A program made the translations under genes and the position numbers. A DNA stretch of 31,570 nucleotides, taken from a virus. Shown in pieces: positions 15,414-22,775 of this stretch. Each line of letters opens with the position of its first letter. Position 1 is the stretch's first letter. The notes under the pieces were generated by a model. It had not been told where the DNA came from and did not search any database. It was given only the letters and a program-made list of their open reading frames with translations. The stretch is from IMG/VR virus record IMGVR_UViG_3300031111_000530, positions 1-31,570 of that record; one strand, given 5' to 3'.

Positions 15414-16099
15414 TGAAGAAGCACCACGACAGGATCGCGAACGACAATTACGAAACGCCGACCGAGATCGCTTGGTGGGCTGTCAACCATTGTCTCGGTA
15501 TCAGCGAGCGATACTGCGGCAAGCCGACGACGCGACTCGCCATGCTCGAGCCGGGATGCGGCGACGTCGCGCCGTTCGCGCGTTCGGCGGCATCGCTCGG
15601 CATCAACTCATTCGCCTGCGACCTGCGCGAGGTTCCGAGGCACAGCGACGTGACGGTCATTCCCGGCACCGACTTCGTGTGCATGCCGGAGCGGGCCGAC
15701 CCGGTGATCTACGGCCAGAAGTACGACGTCATCGCCACGAACCCGCCGTTCGTAATCGGCGAGGAGTTTATCATCCGCTCGCTGGACCTGCTTGCGCCTC
15801 GTGGCGTCGCGGCGTTCCTGATGAAGATGTCGTTCCTCGCCTCGCAGGGGCGGGCGAAGTTCTTTCTCGAGCGCCCGCCCGCCGAGGTTCATATCTTGTC
15901 GAAGCGACCGAGCTTCGCGCACGGCAAGACGGACGCGCAAGAGTACGCGGTGATGTTCTGGAACGGCGAGGAGGTCGACGCCAAGATCCGGAAGAAGTAC
16001 GGCCGCATCTCCCGGCTGTACTGGGAGATCAACGCCGAGTGGTCGAAGCCGGTATTCGGAGACACGGACGGTGAGCGCGTCGTCGTCAACAAGGAGTGA
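15413..16099 (+). CDS. N6-adenine DNA methyltransferase-like protein
   Basis: 228 residues. The Rossmann methyltransferase fold shows motif I MLEPGCGD (44-51), which binds S-adenosylmethionine, and motif IV NPPF (110-113), the catalytic signature of amino-methyltransferases acting on adenine. The N-terminal NYETP (12-16) segment is typical of phage adenine methyltransferases. No target-recognition domain is obvious, and the protein is short. It may protect phage DNA or regulate gene expression. The start overlaps the Mini-A stop (TGATG); a GTG three bases upstream is an alternative start. Confidence 0.85.
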   Translation: MKKHHDRIANDNYETPTEIAWWAVNHCLGISERYCGKPTTRLAMLEPGCGDVAPFARSAASLGINSFACDLREVPRHSDVTVIPGTDFVCMPERADPVIYGQKYDVIATNPPFVIGEEFIIRSLDLLAPRGVAAFLMKMSFLASQGRAKFFLERPPAEVHILSKRPSFAHGKTDAQEYAVMFWNGEEVDAKIRKKYGRISRLYWEINAEWSKPVFGDTDGERVVVNKE

Positions 16100-16101
16100 G
16101 C

Positions 16102-16644
16102 ATGAGCAGACGCAAGACACAGAAGGAACGGGACGCCCGCAAGCTACGTGCGGCAGAGCGGCGCAAGGAGGAGGACAAGGAGGCGTACGACTTCTACAGG
16201 AAGTTTGGCGTTCACCCGAAGGCGGCATCGCCGCGCCGGATGGCGCAGGCGGAGCTGCAGCGCAAGCGCTTCCAACGTCGGCAGCGCGAAGCAGCCGCCA
16301 CGCTCCGCAGCGTGCTCGACAAGGCGAAGCTGCTCGCCGTGGTGCCGGAGGAGTTCGAGTACTGCAACCTCGCTCCGACTACCAAGGAGGCCGTCGAAGC
16401 CTTCGCAGCAGAGATGAAGGCGCACCTCGCCAAGTACGAGGGAACGGAGACACCGAACAGCGTCGTCGACGACGAGGTGCGCGACTTCATGCAGAGCCGG
16501 ATCGACGTGGGCGTACTCAAGGCCGCACCGACGCGGGCGGGATCGATCCCGAAGGCGCGGCTGTTCAAGTCAGGCAAGCTCGTCATACTGCGGCGCGGCG
16601 AACCCGACTACGACTACATGGTCGAGCAGCTCGGCGAGGGATGA
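16102..16644 (+). CDS. Unknown basic protein
   Basis: 180 residues. The first 70 residues are strongly Arg/Lys/Glu-rich and helical, likely coiled-coil or nucleic-acid binding. The remainder is mixed, with a short strand pair (ARLFKSGKLVILRRG) near the end. AAGGAG lies five bases before the chosen ATG; an in-frame GTG two codons earlier is less likely because it overlaps that site. It ends in an ATGA overlap with the next gene. Confidence 0.6.
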   Translation: MSRRKTQKERDARKLRAAERRKEEDKEAYDFYRKFGVHPKAASPRRMAQAELQRKRFQRRQREAAATLRSVLDKAKLLAVVPEEFEYCNLAPTTKEAVEAFAAEMKAHLAKYEGTETPNSVVDDEVRDFMQSRIDVGVLKAAPTRAGSIPKARLFKSGKLVILRRGEPDYDYMVEQLGEG

Positions 16645-17225
16645 GCGACGACTCCACGCTCAAGCACCGCGCGCACGTCAGCGAGGTGCGCGTTCAGCTT
16701 CCCGAGCAGGTAGTCAGCGACGTCGACGAGGGACGACTCACGAAAGAGATGCTCGAGGAGGCGGTGTGGCAGATGGCGCAGTCGGTTGCGCCGCCGCAGC
16801 ACTTCAACGCGCGGTGCTCGACGATTCCCGTCATGCCGCAGCCGGAGCCATCGGAAGAAAGGCAGGCACGAATGACCAAGTACCTCGACAGGCAGCTGCG
16901 GCGCAATCGTCTGTTGAAGGTCGTGTGGGACGCCGTCAACGAGTTGCTCGTCGACAATCTGGTCGAGGGCGACATGCACGGCACAGGCCACAGCTCGCAG
17001 CGGCAGGGACTCGACATCAAGCTGCGGTGGGAGACGCCGAACGAGATCGTTCACCCGAGCGCGTACAGCGGCATCGACAAGGAGCACGCGATCGGTCTGA
17101 CCTGCGCCATGTGTGGCTCGACGTTCGTAGAGGAGTACGCGACCGAAAACGCATCGGTGCATCGGCAGGCGCAAGCGATCATCGACCCGACCGTCGTCGT
17201 CTGCGAGGCGTGCGCCAGCAAATAG
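16641..17225 (+). CDS. Unknown protein with C-terminal zinc knuckle
   Basis: 194 residues. The C-terminal part has CAMC (about 154-157) and CEAC (about 189-192), with His in between, suggesting a zinc finger. The N-terminal half is helical and resembles no family I know. A 71-bp gap with a promoter follows, so it is probably the last gene of the SSB cluster. Confidence 0.6.
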   Translation: MSDDSTLKHRAHVSEVRVQLPEQVVSDVDEGRLTKEMLEEAVWQMAQSVAPPQHFNARCSTIPVMPQPEPSEERQARMTKYLDRQLRRNRLLKVVWDAVNELLVDNLVEGDMHGTGHSSQRQGLDIKLRWETPNEIVHPSAYSGIDKEHAIGLTCAMCGSTFVEEYATENASVHRQAQAIIDPTVVVCEACASK

Positions 17226-17255
17226 GAAACAGGTACACGAACCCGGAAACCGTGA

Positions 17256-17278
17256 TAGACTGCGGGCGATCACCGCAG
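17256..17278 (+). promoter_or_regulatory. Extended -10 promoter candidate with overlapping palindrome
   Basis: TGA-TAGACT (17253-17261) is an extended -10 motif; no convincing -35 is seen at 16-18 bp. CTGCGG (17260-17265) and CCGCAG (17273-17278) form a perfect 6-bp inverted repeat with a 7-nt spacer over the predicted start site, as an operator would. The ribosome binding site CGGAGG follows at 17286-17291. Confidence 0.4.
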
Positions 17279-17296
17279 CACAACTCGGAGGACAAC

Positions 17297-17518
17297 ATGA
17301 CCGACGAAACCAAGCAGCCCGAGAAGAAGACACCGAAGTTCAAGGAGGGTGACGAGGTGCGCCTCGTGAACCAGTGGTCGCAGCAGTTCGGCAGCGACGG
17401 CGTTCGCGCAGTCGTCAAGTCGATCCGGCACGACAAGGACGGCGAGCCGATCTACTTCGTGGACGCCGAGCGCCCGCCGATCCCGGTCCAGACAACCGAG
17501 GCCGAACTGAAAATCTGA
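17297..17518 (+). CDS. Small SH3/KOW-like protein
   Basis: 73 residues. After a Lys/Glu-rich start come strands FKEGDEVRLVN and GVRAVVKSIRHDKDGEPIYFVDA, the pattern of small SH3-barrel proteins ('f.~Gd.V.l......~~g~V..i...~g...y.V'). These often bind RNA or protein. A CGGAGG is six bases before the ATG. It is a separate unit between two non-coding gaps. Confidence 0.6.
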   Translation: MTDETKQPEKKTPKFKEGDEVRLVNQWSQQFGSDGVRAVVKSIRHDKDGEPIYFVDAERPPIPVQTTEAELKI

Positions 17519-17545
17519 CCCTGCTCCGCACCTCCGCCTATATCG

Positions 17546-17574
17546 TGGAAAACCAGTATCCGTGCGGGTAAACT
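17546..17574 (+). promoter_or_regulatory. Sigma70-type promoter
   Basis: TGGAAA (17546-17551) and TAAACT (17569-17574) are separated by exactly 17 bp; matches to TTGACA and TATAAT/TAnnnT are 4 of 6 and good. The predicted start is near 17581. It would drive the structured leader and the HD gene cluster. Confidence 0.5.
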
Positions 17575-17583
17575 GGTAGGGTC

Positions 17584-17760
17584 ATGAACGGACGACCTAG
17601 CACCGCCGGGGGCTTTCCCTGGCCCCCGCACCGCCTCTCGGCTGGTCAAGCACCAGCAACGGGACACGACGAACGCCGTCAGGCGATCCGGTCAGACCGG
17701 CCCGTCGACGTCCCGGCCTATCCGGTGCGAGCACGCGGCGCAGCGTCGTCGACTACCTGA
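17584..17760 (+). CDS. Possible leaderless 58-residue ORF (doubtful)
   Basis: An ATG three bases after the predicted transcription start opens a 58-codon frame ending at 17760. The product is rich in Arg, Pro, Ala and Gly and has no clear fold. The frame covers several perfect stem-loops, which suggests that structure, not protein, is selected. It is listed because a start at the 5' end is typical of leaderless messages; it could act as a leader peptide. Confidence 0.15.
   Translation: MNGRPSTAGGFPWPPHRLSAGQAPATGHDERRQAIRSDRPVDVPAYPVRARGAASSTT
17607..17628 (+). terminator. GC stem-loop, terminator or attenuator candidate
   Basis: CGGGGGC (17607-17613) pairs with GCCCCCG (17622-17628) across an 8-nt loop. 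No T-run follows, so it would be a U-less terminator. It lies about 25 nt downstream of the predicted start of the 17546-17574 promoter, which makes attenuation possible. Confidence 0.45.
17641..17715 (+). ncRNA. Structured leader RNA candidate with three-way junction
   Basis: First, a hairpin GCTGGT (17641-17646)/ACCAGC (17652-17657). Then an outer stem CGGGAC (17660-17665)/GTCCCG (17710-17715), continuing after a small internal loop as CGACG (17667-17671)/CGTCG (17703-17707). It encloses two hairpins: CGCC (17674-17677)/GGCG (17682-17685) with loop GTCA, and CCGGT (17688-17692)/ACCGG (17696-17700) with loop CAG. Junction strands are AA, AT and CC. All pairs are Watson-Crick. No known riboswitch consensus (TPP, cobalamin, preQ1, hammerhead core) is recognised. 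It could be a cis-regulatory leader or a small RNA. Confidence 0.4.
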
Positions 17761-17777
17761 ACGCCAGAGGACACGAC

Positions 17778-18347
17778 ATGGAGAAGACCACGATCAGAAA
17801 AAGGAAAGAGGTACTGTCAGCGATCATCGCGCAGTACCAGCTGCCACTGCGCGGCACGCACGGCGTGGCGCATTGGGCGAGGGTGCTCGAGCAAGGCATC
17901 CGCCTCGCGCACGCCAGCGGCGTCGACGAACGAATCGTCGAGGTGTTCGCGCTACTGCACGACGTCGCCAGGGAACACGAGGACGAGTGCAGCCGCCACG
18001 GTCCGCGCGCGACCAAGTTCTTCGCGAAGCACCGCGACCTGTTCCCGTTCAACCCGTCCGACTGGTATGCACTCGTCGCGGCGATGGCGGACCACACCGG
18101 AGGCAAGCACGCGGACGATCCGCGCATCGCGGTCTGCTGGGATGCTGACCGCCTCGACTTCTGGCGAATCGGGATCATGCCCGACCCCGCGTACATGACG
18201 ACAGCGATCGCGAAACGGATCGCGTCGAGCAAGTCGTTCCAGCAGGAGTGCGCCGAGAGGTTCAACCAGCGCGAAGACCAGACGCTCCCCGCGTGGGTTT
18301 CCGCGCGGTGGCCAGAACTCGCGGCGGCGTGGGAGTCGGAGGCATGA
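17778..18347 (+). CDS. HD-domain phosphohydrolase
   Basis: 189 residues. The HD superfamily metal site is visible: THGVAHW (27-33), LLHDVAREHED (59-69; His61-Asp62), ADHTGG (104-109), and CWDADRLDFWR (120-130). Such enzymes hydrolyse phosphate esters of nucleotides or related compounds. Phage members often act on dNTPs or signalling nucleotides; the substrate here is unknown. The protein is preceded by a 259-bp leader containing a promoter and structured RNA, so it heads a separately regulated operon with the zinc-ribbon genes behind it (ATGA overlap). Confidence 0.85.
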   Translation: MEKTTIRKRKEVLSAIIAQYQLPLRGTHGVAHWARVLEQGIRLAHASGVDERIVEVFALLHDVAREHEDECSRHGPRATKFFAKHRDLFPFNPSDWYALVAAMADHTGGKHADDPRIAVCWDADRLDFWRIGIMPDPAYMTTAIAKRIASSKSFQQECAERFNQREDQTLPAWVSARWPELAAAWESEA

Positions 18348-18601
18348 ACGAGCACAGGCAATGTCCGTTCTGCGCGAGGCTGCTCGAGGTCTACGACACG
18401 ACCGAACCGAAGGCGCGGGCCGTCGGACTCGTGTACCTTCAAATGCGGTGTCCGTCGTGCAACGTCAGGATCGAGGGCGCGGGTGTCGGCATGAAGGAAG
18501 CTCTCGAGCAGTTCGACGCCTCGCGCGAGAAGAGAATCGGCACGACGCCCGACCAGTGGAGAATCAAGCCAGGGCGTACGCGCCGGAGGAGGAAGCGATG
18601 A
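18344..18601 (+). CDS. Lar-like zinc-ribbon protein
   Basis: 85 residues. CPFC (8-11) and CPSC (36-39), followed by a helix (MKEALEQFDAS), match the layout of the Lar/restriction-alleviation-type zinc-ribbon family ('CPFCG......C..C.......eeA...WN.r'). The usual final WN.R is absent and the tail is very basic (GRTRRRRKR). Lar-family proteins can modulate host restriction, but the name is also used for many phage zinc ribbons of unknown role. It overlaps its neighbours by 4 bp on both sides. Confidence 0.55.
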   Translation: MNEHRQCPFCARLLEVYDTTEPKARAVGLVYLQMRCPSCNVRIEGAGVGMKEALEQFDASREKRIGTTPDQWRIKPGRTRRRRKR

Positions 18602-18933
18602 CCATCGGCCCGATCAAGATCACGAACCCGCAAGACGTCCGCCGCGCTCTCATCGACCGGCAGACGATCGCCAGGTACGAAGACGAGGTGCCGCTGCTCA
18701 ACTGTCCCGGCTGCGGCTTGCTCGTGCCCGACTTCGACGGCTTCGGCATCGTCGCGCACCTCGACCCCGACGAGTCGGCACAGCTCGAGGACTTTCCGCC
18801 CGGCTGTGGCTACTGCACGCACCCGACCGCGGACGGCAACGCAGACGGCAAGATGGTGTGCAACCTCTGTGGCGCACTCGAAGGAACAGAGGAGTGGCAA
18901 ACCCGCAGGGGGCGTAGGAATCCCAAGTTCTAG
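18598..18933 (+). CDS. Zinc-ribbon protein with two to three CxxC pairs
   Basis: 111 residues. CPGC (about 36-39), CGYC (about 70-73) and CNLC (about 87-90) form one or two zinc knuckles. A helix precedes them. No family name can be given. The ATG overlaps the upstream stop. A GC hairpin begins at its stop codon, marking a likely transcript end. Confidence 0.6.
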   Translation: MTIGPIKITNPQDVRRALIDRQTIARYEDEVPLLNCPGCGLLVPDFDGFGIVAHLDPDESAQLEDFPPGCGYCTHPTADGNADGKMVCNLCGALEGTEEWQTRRGRRNPKF

Positions 18934-18948
18934 GCGGCGCCAGCCGCC
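18933..18948 (+). terminator. Stem-loop after the zinc-ribbon gene
   Basis: GGCGGC (18933-18938) and GCCGCC (18943-18948) form a perfect 6-bp stem with loop GCCA, starting in the stop codon and followed by an A/T-rich stretch (ACAAATTT). Weak intrinsic terminator candidate. Confidence 0.4.
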
Positions 18949-18960
18949 GACCAACAAATT

Positions 18961-18990
18961 TGCGGGCGTTCGCGAGTTCGCGCTCCCGCA
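18961..18990 (+). promoter_or_regulatory. Hairpin abutting the ribosome binding site of the 19005 gene
   Basis: TGCGGG (18961-18966) pairs with CCCGCA (18985-18990), with two more inner pairs. The 3' arm ends one base before GAAAGGA (18991-18997). It is placed to influence initiation or 5' stability of the next message. Confidence 0.35.
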
Positions 18991-19004
18991 GAAAGGACAA
19001 GCGT

Positions 19005-19574
19005 ATGTCGACATACGACTGGAGCAGCGAGCACGCACGGCAGCGATACCAGCCGCTCGAAATGGCGGAAGACGTCATCGAGGCAGTGAAGACGCTCGCG
19101 GGCCACATGGCGCAACGGCATATCGACGTGGCAGAGGAGCGCGGAGACGAACCGGACGCCGACGAGACACTCAGTTACCGGAACAGCGTCGCCGACGTGC
19201 TGATGCTGATAGTCATGTCGCGCTCGTCGCTGGTGACGTCGATGGTCGACTCGGGAGACGTCGCGCTACTGCCCGACAAGCGAGCCGAGTTCAAGCTCGA
19301 GGACGGCGCGGACTACTGCGCGGGAAACACCGTAATGATCGGCTGCGACGCGAAGCGGTTGATCGCTCCGACCTACCACGCCGCCAAGGAGTCGCTGACG
19401 CGCGTTCTCCGCGTGGGCATGGAGACGGACCCGAAGTCGATGCTCGAGATGCTCGACCCGATCGAGGCGCTCGCGGCGGTGCTTGCTCACAAGGCAGCGG
19501 GCGGGTGCGACTGCGACGAGTGCACCGCACGTCGCGAGGCGGCGAAGGCCAAGGCCGACGGAACGATTCACTAA
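19005..19574 (+). CDS. Unknown helical protein
   Basis: 189 residues, largely helical, with a C-terminal CDCDEC near residues 170-175. No family recognised. AAAGGA lies seven bases before the ATG at 19005; an in-frame ATG at 18960 would put a poorly conserved Arg/Ser segment in front and run through the hairpin, so it is less likely. Confidence 0.6.
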   Translation: MSTYDWSSEHARQRYQPLEMAEDVIEAVKTLAGHMAQRHIDVAEERGDEPDADETLSYRNSVADVLMLIVMSRSSLVTSMVDSGDVALLPDKRAEFKLEDGADYCAGNTVMIGCDAKRLIAPTYHAAKESLTRVLRVGMETDPKSMLEMLDPIEALAAVLAHKAAGGCDCDECTARREAAKAKADGTIH

Positions 19575-19584
19575 GGAGGCGATC

Positions 19585-19776
19585 ATGGATACGTACTGGT
19601 ATCTCGACATTCCGAACAGCGGCAAGCGCGTGTTCAACACGAAGGCCGAGGCGAAGAGCAAGTTCTTCTTTTTCACGTTCGAGGAGATCACGCCCGAGCG
19701 GTTGCAGGAGCTGTACGACGAGCACGGCGACGACATCGTGTTCAGCGACGCGGCGCTCGAGCGGTTCCTCGGCTGA
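19585..19776 (+). CDS. Small unknown protein
   Basis: 63 residues with aromatic-rich strands (YWYLDI, KFFFFTFEE) and an acidic helix. AAGGAGG is five bases upstream of the ATG. The last base of its stop is the first base of the next ATG (TGATG), so the two products are likely made in similar amounts. Function unknown. Confidence 0.6.
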   Translation: MDTYWYLDIPNSGKRVFNTKAEAKSKFFFFTFEEITPERLQELYDEHGDDIVFSDAALERFLG

Positions 19777-20351
19777 TGCCCGTCGAAGCTCGACACGTCG
19801 TGCGGGTCTTGATCTCGCCGGAGACGAGGCGGCTCGCAGAGGCGCAGACCCGCGCGTGCTGCAAGGGTGGCACGTCGAACGTCCGACGTGACGACGAACG
19901 CGGCGAGCAGCTCTACACCGACAACCTCGTCGGGCAGCTCGGCATGATCGCGGTGAACCGCTATCTGCGTGGGCATATCGGCGACTACATGGTGAACCAG
20001 TTTTACGCGAACCTGTATCGCGGAGCGGGCGACGGCGGCTACGACTTCACCGGGTTGAACCTCGACGTCAAGGCGGCGCGGCTCACTGGTGGATCGCGCG
20101 ACCTGCTCGACTACAGGCTCGCCGTTCACACGCGGGAGTGGCACGCCGATTGGGTGTACGTGCTCGTCGTCGTCGACCTCGACGGCAACCTCGCGCACAT
20201 AATCGGGTGGGCCACCGCCGAGGACTTTCCGAACAGCCCGATGCCACCGGACGCCAAGCGCTTCGCGCAGTCGTTCGTGCTCGCCGGGCGAGACTTGAAC
20301 AGGGTGCCGCCGTTTCGTTGGCGGTGGATACCGAAACCGATTGGAGAGTGA
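19776..20351 (+). CDS. PD-(D/E)XK nuclease-like protein
   Basis: 191 residues. The segment GDGGYDFTGLNLDVKAARL (85-103) gives Asp86/Asp90, then Asp97-Val-Lys99 on a strand, the arrangement of restriction-endonuclease-like nucleases ('G.yDf...glniDVKt'). A preceding helix NLVGQLGMIAVNRYL fits the fold. The later RLAVHTREWHADWVYVLVVVD strand is typical too. The target is unknown; host-DNA breakdown or repair are options. It is part of a tight operon. Confidence 0.65.
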   Translation: MPVEARHVVRVLISPETRRLAEAQTRACCKGGTSNVRRDDERGEQLYTDNLVGQLGMIAVNRYLRGHIGDYMVNQFYANLYRGAGDGGYDFTGLNLDVKAARLTGGSRDLLDYRLAVHTREWHADWVYVLVVVDLDGNLAHIIGWATAEDFPNSPMPPDAKRFAQSFVLAGRDLNRVPPFRWRWIPKPIGE

Positions 20352-20352
20352 G

Positions 20353-20910
20353 ATGGAAGCAGGGATCTTGAGCATACCGAGCGGGTGCGTGGAGCTGGAC
20401 AACCCGCCGCCGAGCAACTACAGCGAGCTGGCCGACATCGCGTGGAGGCGCGCGGTGGAGATCACGAAGCTCGACAACGGACACCCGCCGACGGCAGTGT
20501 TCCAGACCGACGAGTGCTATCACATGCTGAACCTCGGCAACCTCTACGGGATGGAGAACCACGCGCTCGGCAAGCAGATCGCCGTCGACGTGATCCACCG
20601 CTACGCGCACGACGTCAACGCGATCGCGTTCGCGCTCATCAACGAGGCGTGGATACTCGACGTGCGCGGCGACGAGGCGGCGGCGGAGGAGGCCAAGCGG
20701 CGCGCAAGAGCAGAAGGACTCGAGCACGCGCCCGGCCGCAAGGAGGTGCTGCTTGTCCACGCGCAGGGGCGAACCGGCGACTGCATTCGCATGGGCGAGA
20801 TCATCCGCGACCAGTTCGGCAACGTCGTCGAGGTCGCGAAGATGGAGCTGCCCGCTGGCATGACAGCCGAGAGCCGCTTCGACGGCGTGATCACGCGGGG
20901 CGAGGCATGA
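20353..20910 (+). CDS. Unknown protein
   Basis: 185 residues; mostly helical with a C-terminal strand-rich end (DQFGNVVEVAKMELPAGMT). No motif recognised. GGAG lies six bases before the ATG at 20353; a TTG four codons upstream is an unlikely start. It ends in an ATGA overlap with the next gene. Confidence 0.6.
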   Translation: MEAGILSIPSGCVELDNPPPSNYSELADIAWRRAVEITKLDNGHPPTAVFQTDECYHMLNLGNLYGMENHALGKQIAVDVIHRYAHDVNAIAFALINEAWILDVRGDEAAAEEAKRRARAEGLEHAPGRKEVLLVHAQGRTGDCIRMGEIIRDQFGNVVEVAKMELPAGMTAESRFDGVITRGEA

Positions 20911-21167
20911 GCAGGCACCAGCTACACGCGAACAAGCTCACCGCCTTCGCGCACTGGCTCGCCGAGCAGGGATGGATCGAGTTCCCCGTTCGCGGCGACT
21001 ACGAGGTGCTGCGCATGAAGCGCGAGGTGCGCGGCGAGGGGTGGCTCATCGTCCATCGACGTCTGACCGTCGACGTCCGCCACGGTCACGAGCATGGACA
21101 CCTGACGCTACACGGCGAAAGCGAGCGGTGGTTCCAGAAGTGGATGGCCACAAGGAGGAGCGCGTGA
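20907..21167 (+). CDS. Small unknown phage protein
   Basis: 86 residues. The pattern NKLTAFAHWLAEQGWIEFPVRGDYEVLRMKR followed by a 'w.iVhrRl' strand (the stretch is given by position: about 9-56) is one I associate with small phage proteins of unknown role. It is a compact alpha-beta domain. It overlaps the upstream gene by 4 bp. Confidence 0.6.
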   Translation: MSRHQLHANKLTAFAHWLAEQGWIEFPVRGDYEVLRMKREVRGEGWLIVHRRLTVDVRHGHEHGHLTLHGESERWFQKWMATRRSA

Positions 21168-22162
21168 AGCACGAGACACTCGTACAGGCTGCGGCTGCGT
21201 GGCTCAAGAAGAACCATCGAGTCGTCGGCACCGAGCTGCAGACCAACGCCAGCGAAACCCCCGACGCGGTCGGGTGGACAGGATGGGGACGCTGCACGGT
21301 CGTCGAGTGCAAGACGACGCGCTCGGACTTCTTTGCCAACGCGAACAAGGTGCACGAGCGCGCAGGCAGCGGCGTCGGACACGAGCGGTGGTTCCTGACG
21401 CCGCCCGCGCTCGTCGAGAAGTCGGAGGTGCCCGAAGGGTGGGGCTTGCTCGAGTACACGCCGAGCGGTCACTCCCGCGGCTACTACATGAAACGCGTCG
21501 TCAAGGCACCGGAGCGGGAACCGAGCAAGGCCGCGCTAGCCGCCGAACGCAAGATGCTCGTCAGCGTCGCAGGCCGATCGCTCGAAGCCGCGTCACGCGT
21601 GGCGCATATCGCGCTCGGCGCAGAGCAGGACAACGAGCCGCGCATCGCGCAGCTACTCGCACGCGCAGGCACCAAGATGGCCGAAGCGGTGCAGGCACTC
21701 CCCGGCATGACGGACAGTCACGACACCGCCGTCATGGAGGCGTGGGCCGGAATGGTCAACGCGCAGCGCAAGGCGCTCGAGCTCTACGGCGCAGACGAAC
21801 TCGAGCTGGCCGAGTGGGACGGCGGCGTGTACGGCGAGTGGTTCCGCATGCTCGAGATCGCCAACGAGAAGATCGACACGCTCAACCGACAGGCCGAGGA
21901 CGACCTCGAGACGGTCGGCTTGCTCGCCGACGTCTGCGACGCGCTGTGGGGAGACGAGGACCGCGCAGCGACTCGCGGCTACGACAACGTGCTCGAGCGC
22001 GCGAAGACGCTCTACCGCTTCGCCAAAGAAGCAGCGCGCTGGCGCGGGCGATGTCGCGAACACGATGTCGACATGGGCCACAAGCCGCGCCAGTTCTCCG
22101 ACCTCGAAGAGTGGGACATGATCGAGAAGGCAGCGCGCCAAGCACTCGACGAGGACAAATGA
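21164..22162 (+). CDS. MmcB-like PD-(D/E)XK nuclease domain plus helical C-terminus
   Basis: 332 residues from a GTG five bases after AAGGAGG. The N-terminal ~120 residues match MmcB-like putative nucleases: a helix (VQAAAAWLKKN), then PDAVGW (33-38), then VVECKTTRSDFFAN (46-59), giving Asp34, Glu48, Lys50 as the metal site. The 'EvK.srsDf' motif is typical of that family. The C-terminal two thirds are helical and unassigned, so the protein is longer than the usual single-domain form. It may process DNA ends or nucleotides; only the motif supports this. Confidence 0.65.
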   Translation: MKHETLVQAAAAWLKKNHRVVGTELQTNASETPDAVGWTGWGRCTVVECKTTRSDFFANANKVHERAGSGVGHERWFLTPPALVEKSEVPEGWGLLEYTPSGHSRGYYMKRVVKAPEREPSKAALAAERKMLVSVAGRSLEAASRVAHIALGAEQDNEPRIAQLLARAGTKMAEAVQALPGMTDSHDTAVMEAWAGMVNAQRKALELYGADELELAEWDGGVYGEWFRMLEIANEKIDTLNRQAEDDLETVGLLADVCDALWGDEDRAATRGYDNVLERAKTLYRFAKEAARWRGRCREHDVDMGHKPRQFSDLEEWDMIEKAARQALDEDK

Positions 22163-22767
22163 CCAACGCATCGACAGAGCTGACCGCCGCGTTCCTGACA
22201 GTCGACGGCTGGTGCGAGGCAGTACGGAGCGCGATCGACATCGGCTGCGAGGCCGGGTGCAGCGCGTGCTGCACGATCCTCGTCAGCGTCACTCTACCTG
22301 AGGCGATGGCGCTCCTCGAGAACGAGCAAGGGCGCAAGGCGTTCGACCGGCACCGCGACAGCGTGGAGGAGTCGGCGCGGCTGTTCTTCGAGCGACACCC
22401 GCAGACGAAAGTCAAGCCGTGGGCCGCGCGCAAGCAGCCGTGTCCGTTCCTCGAGGGCGACAGGTGCAGCGTCTACCGCTCGCGCCCGATCAACTGCCGC
22501 ACGCACCTCGCCATCGAGAAGTGCCGACCGTTTCAAGACGGCAACGGCTACGTCGACGCGAGGGAGATTCAGCACGTCGGCTATCGACTCGCCGTGAACG
22601 CGGCGGCGCGGATCGGCGTGCCGTTCGTGGTCGGCCCGATGCACCCGATGCTCGTCATCGCAGACGAGATCATGACCGCTGGACTCGACGCCGCGCGCAA
22701 GCGCTTCGGTGACGACATGCTCTCGCCGCTACAGGCGGCGGTGTTCTGGGGATGGTGCGAGAGGTAG
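22159..22767 (+). CDS. YkgJ-type cysteine-cluster protein
   Basis: 202 residues. Cys30-x3-Cys34-x2-Cys37-Cys38 and the later PCPFLEGDRCSVYRSRPINCRTH (94-116) with Cys95, 103, 113 and Cys122 match the YkgJ (UPF0153) zinc- or iron-cluster family. Its biochemical role is unknown. A second member is found at 28294-28653. The start overlaps the nuclease gene's stop (ATGA). Confidence 0.85.
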   Translation: MTNASTELTAAFLTVDGWCEAVRSAIDIGCEAGCSACCTILVSVTLPEAMALLENEQGRKAFDRHRDSVEESARLFFERHPQTKVKPWAARKQPCPFLEGDRCSVYRSRPINCRTHLAIEKCRPFQDGNGYVDAREIQHVGYRLAVNAAARIGVPFVVGPMHPMLVIADEIMTAGLDAARKRFGDDMLSPLQAAVFWGWCER

Positions 22768-22775
22768 GCGGCGCA

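Larger units (their letters stand above)
17519..17777 (+). other. Longest non-coding gap: promoter and structured leader
   Basis: 259 bp without a convincing gene. It contains the promoter at 17546-17574, a GC-rich stem-loop, a second perfect hairpin and a three-way junction (annotated separately), and the ribosome binding site AGAGGA (17765-17770) of the HD gene. An open frame (17584-17760) crosses it and is listed on its own with low confidence. Confidence 0.6.

Noticed and set aside
17660-17715. Hammerhead ribozyme or TPP riboswitch
   Set aside because: The junction strands are AA, AT and CC, so the conserved CUGANGA/GAAA core of hammerheads and the CUGAGA of TPP switches are absent.
19266-20417. 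383-codon minus-strand open frame
   Set aside because: It covers several plus-strand genes linked by start-stop overlaps, including the DVK-motif nuclease candidate. No start context or motif supports it.
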